Notes under the pieces: model-generated | Told to the model about the DNA's origin: nothing | Database searches by the model: none | Seen by the model: the letters and a program-made list of their open reading frames with translations, nothing else | From: a virus | Length of the DNA stretch: 26,213 nucleotides | Virus record (IMG/VR): IMGVR_UViG_3300044638_007832 | Span: 1 to 26,213 of that record | Direction: 5' to 3' (one strand) | Program-made: the position numbers and the translations under genes | Shown here: piece by piece, positions 7,299 to 16,100 of the stretch | Layout: every line of letters starts with the position of its first letter | Numbering within the stretch: position 1 is the first letter of the stretch

Positions 7299-7888
7299 AA
7301 AATTGATTTTTCTAGTTCTTGAATTTTTTTATTATATTTATTGATTAATTTAGATATGTAAGCGGTATTTTTAAATCGAACATCGTTTCTAACTTTGTTT
7401 TGGCTTTGAATGCCAAGTCCAGATCTACTGTTTTTAACTTGTTTTACATAATATCCTAATCCAGAAATACCTTCTTCTATACCTTTTGCCCAGCTTCTTC
7501 CGGTTTCCCAAGGTAAAGGGGTGGCTAAAAATATTTGTTTAGCCGTTGGGATTTCAAATATATAAGTTATTATTGAATTATTTTGTACTATTTTTCTAAA
7601 AGAAGATTGTTTTAACATTTGGCGAATGACTTCAGTTGGTCTGTCGCCATTTTCAAAACCGATGAAAGAATACAAATTAGTAATACCATTCAATGTCCTA
7701 GAAGAATTAGAAGCATCTATTCCTCCTTCTATTTCCACAGTAATAGGATGATTATCAAAATCAGCCAGCATCTCTGTTTTTAATTTATCAAATTGATCTG
7801 AAATAGCTTTGTCGGCATAAGAGGTGTATTCTGGCTGTTTGTTTAATTGTCTTAGTATTGCATTTAAATCTTGTGGATTTAGGTTCAT
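7295..7888 (-). CDS. Putative neck/tail-completion protein (HK97 gp10-like position)
   Basis: 197 residues from the ATG at 7888, which lies one base after the stop of the upstream gene. A TTG at 7933 would add 15 residues overlapping that gene and is less likely. Helical N-terminus (MNLNPQDLNAILRQLNKQ, then SDQFDKLKTEMLADFDNHP), then a strand ITVEIEGG, then a G-F-E-N-G-D-R-P-T-E-V loop. The striking later block PLPWETGRSWAKGIEEGISGLGYYV precedes a basic tail SRSGLGIQSQNKVRNDVRFK and a C-terminal coiled helix. The helix-strand plan and the basic, Gly/Arg-rich arm resemble neck or tail completion proteins, which sit between connector and tail. It forms a tightly packed unit with the genes on either side, all on the minus strand. 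Confidence 0.62.
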   Translation of the reverse strand: MNLNPQDLNAILRQLNKQPEYTSYADKAISDQFDKLKTEMLADFDNHPITVEIEGGIDASNSSRTLNGITNLYSFIGFENGDRPTEVIRQMLKQSSFRKIVQNNSIITYIFEIPTAKQIFLATPLPWETGRSWAKGIEEGISGLGYYVKQVKNSRSGLGIQSQNKVRNDVRFKNTAYISKLINKYNKKIQELEKSIL

Positions 7889-7889
7889 C

Positions 7890-8345
7890 TTATGGATCAG
7901 GCTTGAGATATAAAGTATAATACTGGCTATCAAATAATCCGTGGCCTCTAAAAGATGAATTTAAAACAAATCTTCTACCATCTAAATCAAAACGTCTAGC
8001 ATCTTTAATATATTCATAGTCTTCCGCTCTAATTTTTAGTCTTACGGTTCCTACAACTGCTTCTAGTTTGATTTGGGTATTTACGGCAGTTTCGCTCCAA
8101 TATTGTTTTCTAATATCATCATTATAATAAATTCTTGCTTTAAATTGCTTGTAAACAGGTGTATTTATGATAGAGGTCGTTTGACCGGCAGTATTATATA
8201 ATGGATTAAAGTTTGGATCAGTGATAATGACAACTTCAGACGCTTCTTTAAAGACTGTAATAGTACGAGCGAATGTTTCGTGAACATCCTCTATTATTAA
8301 GTCTAAAGCGGCTTTTTCACTATCTGATAATAAACTTGTAGCCAT
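7890..8345 (-). CDS. Putative head-closure (stopper) protein
   Basis: A 151-residue protein. An N-terminal helix (SEKAALDLIIEDVHETFAR) is followed by a beta-barrel-like series of strands: TITVFKEASEVVII, YKQFKARIYY, TQIKLEAVVGTVRLKIRAEDYEYIKDA, RFDLDGRRFVLNSSFRG, QYYTLYLKP. This helix-then-barrel plan, with a closing strand pair around L-D-G-R-R-F, matches the shape of head-closure proteins of siphophages and myophages, which cap the connector after packaging. It is the first gene of the minus-strand neck and tail unit and starts 34 bases from the divergent chaperone-like gene. The assignment rests on predicted fold and gene order, not on a specific motif. Confidence 0.6.
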   Translation of the reverse strand: MATSLLSDSEKAALDLIIEDVHETFARTITVFKEASEVVIITDPNFNPLYNTAGQTTSIINTPVYKQFKARIYYNDDIRKQYWSETAVNTQIKLEAVVGTVRLKIRAEDYEYIKDARRFDLDGRRFVLNSSFRGHGLFDSQYYTLYLKPDP

Positions 8346-8379
8346 AATAGAAATTTAATTTATTAACTTTATTATAAGT
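8346..8379. promoter_or_regulatory. Divergent intergenic region between two late transcription units
   Basis: Only 34 bases separate the minus-strand neck unit from the plus-strand chaperone/tape-measure unit. The stretch is almost wholly A/T and holds TTATAATAA on the minus strand and its complement TTATTATAA on the plus strand, which could serve as overlapping -10 or late-promoter elements. There is no clear -35 box. No Shine-Dalgarno site is seen for either gene. Both transcripts would have very short leaders if they start here. Confidence 0.4.
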
Positions 8380-9141
8380 ATGTCTAAGAGTATTTACACG
8401 TTTAATATAGAAAAGAAAGCCGAAGTAGAAGAAAAAAGAATAGAAACTTATTTGGAAGATGGCATCGAAAAACAAAGAACCATCACCGAAAAGGTAGAAA
8501 AGGTTATTCCAATAGAGATTTTATTGAAGGAACCAAACAGAAAGCAGGTTCAAGAGGCAGAGCTAGTTTTTTCTGTAGAGATGAGTAAATCTATTAAACT
8601 CGGTATCCTAACAAAGAACATGTTGCTAAATAAGTACAAGGATACTGGAGGTTTGGATGGAGAAAAAGAAACAAAGGCTTTGTCGCAAGCTTATGCAGAT
8701 TATCAGCAAGTACAAATAGACATCGTAAATCTCAGAATTATTCCTGACGCTGAAAAGACGGAAGACCAGGTACAAGAACTTCAACAAAAAGAAAATAGAA
8801 TGCTAGAATTGAGAAAAGAAATTGTTCAGCGTGAAAGCAGTTATTTGACTTTATTCAGTCACACGGCGGATGCGAGGGCGCAGAATAAGTCTATTTTGTG
8901 GTACGTTTTAAATCTATCTTATTATAAAGATACAAGCTTGGGTCATAAAGATTTCGTTCCCATTTTCAAGGGTAACACTTTCGAAGAAAAGGAAGAAGCG
9001 TTGTCAAAGATGGAAGACGAGCAAGACTTTATTTATCAAAACACTTATCTAAAGTTAGCGAGCTTGTTTAGTTATTGGTTCTTCTCTGGAGTCGTTGATA
9101 AGGAAGAGTTCGATAAGATCATAAGAGAACAGAATGGATGA
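8380..9141 (+). CDS. Putative tail assembly chaperone, first of a pair
   Basis: A 253-residue highly charged protein. A short beta N-terminus (SIYTFNIEKKAEVEEKRIETYLEDG) leads to a region typical of capsid- or tail-bound helpers (IPIEILLKEPNRKQVQEAELVFSVEMSKSI). After that comes a long predicted coiled coil rich in E/K/Q (about residues 105-155), then a helical domain with FSHTADARAQNKSILWYVLNLSYYKD and a final helix bundle. I know no exact family. It lies two genes upstream of the tape measure, the usual place of the chaperone pair (lambda G/GT type) that binds the tape measure during tail assembly. Its end overlaps the next gene by 8 bases (ATGGATGA at 9134-9141), which puts the second gene in the +1 frame. 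Confidence 0.6.
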   Translation: MSKSIYTFNIEKKAEVEEKRIETYLEDGIEKQRTITEKVEKVIPIEILLKEPNRKQVQEAELVFSVEMSKSIKLGILTKNMLLNKYKDTGGLDGEKETKALSQAYADYQQVQIDIVNLRIIPDAEKTEDQVQELQQKENRMLELRKEIVQRESSYLTLFSHTADARAQNKSILWYVLNLSYYKDTSLGHKDFVPIFKGNTFEEKEEALSKMEDEQDFIYQNTYLKLASLFSYWFFSGVVDKEEFDKIIREQNG

Positions 9142-10120
9142 TTCTCTATTCTATAAAAATATATTTAAAGATATATGTGCTGGCTTTTCTGTAATCGAAA
9201 CTGTTTTTGGAAAAGCCTATGTGAAGCATATTAATTTTATCGAACAGAGTTATATAGAAGAAAATAGAAAAAAACATCTAGAATACGCCAAGAAAAATGG
9301 GCTTCCTACCGTTCAGGAAGCCCTTGCTAATTTAGAAGAAGAAGGATTTTGGACAAAAGCCGATGAAAGCAAGATTAATCAAGAAGAAGTTTTTGTTAGA
9401 AAATTGCAAGATCAAAAGAAAACTACATATTTAAAATCGCAAATTGACGCTTTCAATAGTCAAATAGAAGAAAGTCTTAAAAAATTAAACAAGTTAAAAA
9501 ATACAAGAAACTCTTATCTTGGTAATACTTGCGAGAATTACGCTGATCAAAAAAATACAGAAGACTTTTTAAAGTTTACTTTGTACACAGATGCATCTTT
9601 AACAGATAAAAAATTCTCTGATGAAGAATTCGATGAGATTCTTGTATCAGATCTTGGCGATATAATTGAACAATATAATGAAGTTAATCGCAAATTCACT
9701 GATTTAAATATACAAAAGACAGTATTGCAGGACTTTTTTAGTTATTATATATCGTTTTCAGAAGATCCTATTCATTTTTTTGGTCTTCCAGTAACTAAAT
9801 TAACGTTTAATCAATTAAGAACGCTAATTTATGCAAGATATTTTAAGAATATCTTTATGCAAAACGACAATATGCCAGAAGAATACCGCCGAGATCCTGA
9901 GAAGATTTTTGATTATGTAAACGCTAATGAAAAAGCTAAAGATATAATTAATAAAGAAAAAGATGGTCAAGCACAATCTATCGTTGGCGCAACAAAAGAA
10001 GATTATAAATATCTTAATATGGACAAAGGTACGACAAAGACTCTTTCTTTGTCAGAAGAAGCGAAGAAAAAAGGTGGCTCGTTGGACATGAATGATTTAA
10101 TGAAAATCATGGGAGTTTAA
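9134..10120 (+). CDS. Putative tail assembly chaperone, second of a pair
   Basis: A 328-residue acidic/basic helical protein without a signal peptide or membrane span. It contains a coiled coil around residues 85-130 (FVRKLQDQKKTTYLKSQIDA, then IEESLKKLNKLKN), a helical core, and FFGLPVTKLTFNQLRTLIYARYFKNIFM near residues 215-242. The C-terminus is flexible (KKKGGSLDMNDLMKIMGV). Length, helical content and position directly before the tape measure gene fit the T-type chaperone partner. No classical -1 slippery heptamer is visible near the end of the first gene, and the second frame has a TAA at 9122-9124, so start-stop coupling is more likely than a programmed frameshift. The gene stops 24 bases before the tape measure start. 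Confidence 0.58.
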   Translation: MDDSLFYKNIFKDICAGFSVIETVFGKAYVKHINFIEQSYIEENRKKHLEYAKKNGLPTVQEALANLEEEGFWTKADESKINQEEVFVRKLQDQKKTTYLKSQIDAFNSQIEESLKKLNKLKNTRNSYLGNTCENYADQKNTEDFLKFTLYTDASLTDKKFSDEEFDEILVSDLGDIIEQYNEVNRKFTDLNIQKTVLQDFFSYYISFSEDPIHFFGLPVTKLTFNQLRTLIYARYFKNIFMQNDNMPEEYRRDPEKIFDYVNANEKAKDIINKEKDGQAQSIVGATKEDYKYLNMDKGTTKTLSLSEEAKKKGGSLDMNDLMKIMGV

Positions 10121-10144
10121 TAGTTTTTAAGTGTAATTAAAAAT

Positions 10145-13100
10145 ATGGCAGTACAAATTAGTGTTCAAGCTAGTCAAACAGCATTAGCGCAGAGTATCGC
10201 TCAAGGCGTTGCCGCATTTAATGCAAGATATGCATCACAGAATCAACTGAATCTGCAAATTAATGCAGGTAGTTTTACTCAGCCATTAGGAAGAATCACT
10301 GGCAACTTAAAAGAATTTGAATCTGCGCTCGCAGCTTCTAATGCTCGCGTACTTGCATTCGGAGCTTCTACAGCGGTAATCGGTGGTGTAGGTAAAGCTT
10401 TCAGAGAAATAGCTAATGTTACTATAGAAGTTGAAAAAAATATCACAGATATTAATCGTGTTTTAGGGTTAAGCACAGATAAATTACAAAAATTTTCTTC
10501 TGATCTTTTTGGAGTTGCTAAACTAACAGCTTCTTCATTTCAAGATGCAGCTAAGGCAAGTTTAGAATTTTCTAGACAAGGTTTAAATGCTGAAGACACT
10601 TTGAAGAAAACTGCCGATGCAATGACTCTTGTTCGTCTTACTGGAGTATCAGCTACTCAAGCCGTAGAAGATTTGACTGCTGCTACAAACGCTTTCAAAG
10701 AAACAGGATTAACTACAAACGATATTTTAAATAAAATTGTAGCAGTAGAACAACAATTTGCAGTTTCAGCAGACGATTTGACTTCAGCCGTTTCTAGAAC
10801 AGGTCAGGCCGCAAAAGAAGCTGGTGTTAATTTCGATCAGTTGAACGCTTTGGTCGCTTCTGCTCAGGAAAAAACTGCCCGTGGTGGTGCGGTTATCGGT
10901 AACGCTCTTAAAACAATTTTTACTCGTTTACAAAGAACTGAAACTTTGGATCAGTTGGAAAATTTTAATATTGCCGTAAGAGATATCGAAGGAAATGTTT
11001 TGCCAGCTATACAAATATTACAAAATTTCGCTGGAGCTTATAAAGATTTAAGTTCAGCTCAAAAAGCCAGCCTTTCTGAACAGGTTGCTGGTGTTTATCA
11101 AGTAAACATATTAAAATCTATAGTAACAGATCTTAATGAAAAACAAGGAGTTTATAATAGAGCTTTAGATTACGGAACGCAAGCTACAAACGAGGCTGAA
11201 CAAGCTAACGCTAAACTAAATTTAACTTTAGCTGCACTAATATCTCAAACAGGAACAAATCTTCAACAGTTAAGTAATAATATTGGTAAAGTAACTTTTG
11301 AACCTGTTTTCAAGAGTTTGGTAAGTCCTTTCAACGACGCAGTAACTTATATTAATGATCTTTTAGAAGGAGAAGGCATTGGTTCTCAATTTGCAAATGG
11401 TTTATTACTTGGAATTAAAAATATATTGAGTGGTCCCGGTTTAGTTGGCGCAGTCGCAGTAATTGGAAAAGTAATTACAAATACTTTTAGTTATGCAAGT
11501 TCAGCGCTGCCAGCTTTATTCGGAATCACTACCGAAACACAAAAGAGAAAAAATATTGAAGAAGCGGTTTTAAAGATTATCCAAAGTCAATCTCAAGTAT
11601 CTTTAGCTTTAAGAGGTCAACAAGGAAATCTTGTAGCTCAATCTCAAACTTTATTTAATTTAGCTCAAGCTCAAACAGCAGAATATCAGCAACAATTAGC
11701 CACAGCAAAACAATTAGCTGCTGCTTTAACTCCTCGCAATATTACAGTAGGGCAAGCTGGATTGCAAGTTGGAAAAATAAAAGCAGGTGGATATATTCCA
11801 AGAGACGTTCAAAATGCTGAAGTAATGGGTGCGGCGATTGGTGGGTACAAAGCTGGAAAAGTTATAAACGCTCCAGTTGGTGGAGTAATGAATACCGCAG
11901 AAAAAATAAAATATATTCCCGGTTTCGCTCAACCTTTTATTAATCCTCCAGCAGGATCAAAAGCGGGTCGTATGCATAGAATAAAATCTATAAATCAAAC
12001 AGGCGTTGATCCATATGCTGCTAACGGATTTTTACCTAATTTTGCAATTCCGCAAGCATATGTAGAGGAAAAATATGATAACGTAGTTAAAGGTAAAACT
12101 CCTAATAAATTAAGAAATTCTTATTCTTTAAATATTGATGGTTTACCATCTGATCGTTTGAACGCTGATTTAAATTTAGATTTTAAAGGCACAAAAATAG
12201 ATGCTGGTTATTCTAATGCAGACGAAATTCCAACTAGAAATAAGTATTTTGATCAAATTTATGGCCAGATAAAAATTGTCAAGTTTCTTGAAAAAGAAAT
12301 GCTTACTAATGCTGTAGATTCTATTTGGGAAAAAGTTACATCTGGTAAAAATGATTATTCGCCTGACGATTCAATTTTAAAACTTTTATTATCTCCTGAT
12401 TTAACTAAACAAGCATTCAATCGTGCTTTATTAAAAAATAATGTTTCTCTTCAAGATTTAAGAGACAAATATAATCGTTCTATTGGTGGACAACCTTTGC
12501 AAAATAAAACATTTAAAACTGTTAAAACCAAAAGGGAATTAAAAACACCAAAGGATTTTCAAGAATCTTTGTCTGGTGATAAAAATAATTTTATTGGTTC
12601 ATTTTATGAAGGTATTCTTTTAAATAATTTAAAAGGTTATGTTTTAGCGGATAATGAATATAGCGCTGTTGATTTAGTCGGCGATAAATACAATTTGTCA
12701 TTACCACCATTGGAAGCTAAAGGTGGGCAAGCTGAACTTGATCAATTAATAAGAAAAGGAATTCGTAGCAGTTCTTTAAAGGCAGACGATAAAACAGGTC
12801 CAGAAAATTTTGGAAGATTAGTAGTGGTTCAGCCTTATGGTTCTGGTTTGGCTTATAATTCTGGTTTTATACCTAACTTTTCTCCAATAATAGATGATAA
12901 TTATTTTGATAAACACGCATTTCCCGGTGGAACTGCGATTGGCCCAATTCCAGATAAAGCTATACAAAATATTTTAGATAGACAAAGAAAACGTCAAATG
13001 ACGTATTTGGATTTTGATAGAACGTTAGTCAGAACAATGGGTGACATAGCTTACGCTAAAGTCGCACCAGAACAGAAAAAAGGTGTTTTGCAAAAAATGT

Positions 13101-16100
13101 TTTTGGATAAAGAAGCTAGATTGAAAGATGTTAAAGGATCTAAACTTACTCAGTTTGGTGAATTATTACGTCAAAAAATACAACAAAAAATAATTGATCC
13201 AAGTTTACTTGGATTAATGACGGCTTCTGATGAAACTCCAGGTATGCCAGAATATATATCTAGCATTTGGGGCATACAAAAAAGAAATCAAGTTTACTCA
13301 GCAAAACCCGGTACAAAAGAAGCCAGATTAGCAAGTTTAGGTGTTTCAGCAAATGGATTTATTCCAAATTTTGCAACAGGTTTATCTCCAAAAGTCACAA
13401 GACTTCCTTGGTTAAAATCTTTTGCTAATAAAGAATGGTTTAATAGATTTCCTTGGTTTAATGATATTGATTTAAAAAATACAAGTCAAAATATGGATTA
13501 CAATCCATATACTGGTGAAAGAAAATTGATTGCTGGTTCTGAAATGTTCAGAGAGTTAAATTTCTTAACTCATGGAAATAATAAAAATATTACAACTGGA
13601 AATTCTCCATTGTTTAGTTATTTATACGAAGAATACGTTCGTGATATTTTAAATGAGGTTACTAAAAATAAATCTATTAAAGATGCTGAAGAAGCTGGTT
13701 TTCCAATGCGAGATAAATATGGAAATCCTACAAAATTTGATCCTTTCAAAGCAGCAAATACTGCTCCAATGGATGCTCTTATTAGAAATAGAGCAGGAAG
13801 AATTGGCGGCATTGAAATAAAAGGTGGAACAGAAGAAAACTGGAAAACAAAAGATATACTTAAAAAAGAACAAGATTTTGAAACTCAAAATCCCGGTTCT
13901 ACTTTGGGTAGACGTACTCGCGTTTATTCAAACATGTATAAAGGAACTGATTTTCTTACTAAAGGATTATTAAAGAGACTCGGAGTTGACAAAGCTAAAA
14001 CAATTACTAATAAATTAATAAGCTTTTATGCTGATAAAATCGCAGGTCATGAATCAGAAATAGAAAGTAATTGGAGAAATAATAAAGGATTGAGTGGAGG
14101 TTTTATTCCTAACTTTAGTATGGGTGACAGAATGCGTGAAAATATGATGCAAAATAATTTACGTCCAATTGTTCATGATTTAAAAACCGGAAAAGAAGCT
14201 TATGCTCAACCAGGAATAAAAGGAAAAGAATATTTATATCACAAAGACGCATACAATGCAGAACTAAAAACTGCTGGCGCAGATATTAATGATTATGATT
14301 TTGCTGAACTTCCTAATTTAGTTAGAGGGTTTATATATCCTAATGGAACAATAACGTGGGATTATTCTGAGAAACAACAAGAAGCTTTACAAGATCCAAA
14401 TGTAAAAGCAAAAATTTTAGCTAAACTTAATGCTGTACAAACTAGAATTCCGAAACCAATTCCAACGAAAGCTAAACGCATTTCACCTTTGGCAGCGTTT
14501 AGAAATGAAGGTTTTATTCCTAATTTTGCTGATCCAAAAATTAAAATAAACTCTGGCAAAGACGCAGTTGAATCTTTTTATAGTAAAAATTCAGAAGTAA
14601 AAGGTAAAAAATTAACAGGTGGCGTTATAGCTTTTCCTATTCCTCAAACTACAGATTTATATTCTGTTGGATCTTCTGCTGTAAACATTCAAGGTTCTGG
14701 GTTTGGAATTCCTTTATATGATGCGGTATTGGCCGAAATATCAAAAAGAGGAGGTTGGTTAACATCCGATAGATTAACAGTTAGCGACAAGGCTAAAAGA
14801 ATTTGGGATGGTTATAGAAAATTAAGAACAGGCGATGTAAACAGTAAAAAATTGCCAATGAAAAATTGGTTTTTAGATCCAGCATTCAATGGAGGCAGCT
14901 ACGAGTTTCCAATGAATCCACAAGATTTATCAAAATATAAATCTACATGGCCTTCTGAAAATGATCCTATTTGGTCTCTACAATACGCTTATCAATTTAA
15001 AAAATCTAAATTAGATGAGCTTGTTAAAAATAATATGGCGTCTGGTTTCATTCCTAATTTCGCTTATCAACAAGCAGTAATGAGCTTGGAAGAAAGCATG
15101 AGCGGAAATAAAGCTATTCTTGATAAAACTACTGGACCTTTTCCATTCGTTAGAAATAGCAGCCAACCAAATTTTGCTTCAGCGGTAGCAGATCATGGTG
15201 GAGTTAAAAATGCATTGAGTGATTCAATGGCTGGACAAAAAGCTGCTGGATTGATGGCTAATGGTAATATACCTAATTTTGCTGCGCCTAATCCTATAAC
15301 TTTAACAGGAAAAGGATATGCTGGAAATGCTAAAGTTGAACAAGCAATAAATAATTATTTAAAATCTATTGATATTTTAACTATTTCGAATGGCGACATT
15401 AGAAAAGCTTTAGACGGTTTATATAAAACATTAGGATTAACTGGTCAAGAATTTGAAAAATTAAAAAAAGAAGTGGTTGCACATGCGAAAGCAGAAAAAA
15501 AAGCAGCACAAGCTTTTATTGGGCCAATGCCTCAACAAAATACCGCAACAACGGCAGCGGCGGCAGTTCCTCTTGGGCCACCTAATCCAACAGCATTACA
15601 GTCTGCTAGATTAAGAGCATCAAGTTTTGGTAGAAAAGCTAACACATTTGCTCAAGGGATTGGTAATAATTTAGCTTTCACTTTAGGCGCTCCGTTAATT
15701 GCTGGGCAACTTGAAAGCGCCATTACAAGGGGTCGTGACAGATCTGAAATGTCTGTTGGAGAAAGATTTGCGGGTTCTGCTATAAGTTCTGGATTAACAA
15801 ACATAAGTACTGGAGCTTCTTTAGGAACAGCTTTAGCGCCTATTCTTGGACCATTAGCTCCTTTTGGTCCAGCTATTGGTGCAGCAACTGGAGCGATTGT
15901 AGGATTGGGAACAGCAGCATTCGGAGCTTCTGATAATCTTGAAGATTTACAAAAGAAAGCTGAAAATTATAGAAATCAAACTCAAGAAGCAATTCAATCT
16001 GGAAAAGGTATCATAGATACAGTAAAAGCTTTAGGAAATTTAGATCCTAATTCTTTAGAGGCGTTCGATGCAAATCAAAAATTAGAAGAATATTTCGTTA

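Larger units (their letters stand above)
12023..15283 (+). repeat. G-F-I-P-N-F-A/S linker repeats in the tape measure protein
   Basis: Copies of the heptapeptide lie at residues 628-634 (GFLPNFA), 907-913 (GFIPNFS), 1071-1077, 1319-1325, 1456-1462 and 1634-1640, a variant at 1707-1713 (GNIPNFA) and a decayed one at 1672-1678 (SSQPNFA). Most are preceded by A/N/S-G-like residues. The DNA differs at synonymous positions from copy to copy (for example GGA or GGT for Gly, CCT or CCA for Pro, AAT or AAC for Asn), so the motif seems conserved at protein level and not recently duplicated. The copies mark the borders of the embedded domains. Function unknown: possible docking sites for the tail tube or chaperone, cleavage sites, or flexible joints. 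Confidence 0.85.

Noticed and set aside
7889-7933. TTG start for the neck-like gene, adding 15 residues
   Set aside because: It overlaps the upstream gene by 44 bases. An ATG one base after the upstream stop is a normal coupled start.
9080-9141. Programmed -1 frameshift joining the two chaperone genes
   Set aside because: There is no X-XXY-YYZ heptamer in the last 60 bases, and the second gene is in the +1 frame.
11825-11940. Further F-I-P-N-F-like copy near I-P-G-F-A-Q-P-F
   Set aside because: It shares only I-P and F-A with the motif and lacks the N-F pair; counted as lead-in sequence to the first true copy, not as a repeat.
13618-13888. Minus-strand open frames inside the tape measure gene
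   Set aside because: They overlap a continuous, domain-bearing frame, have odd composition and no start signals. They look like shadows.
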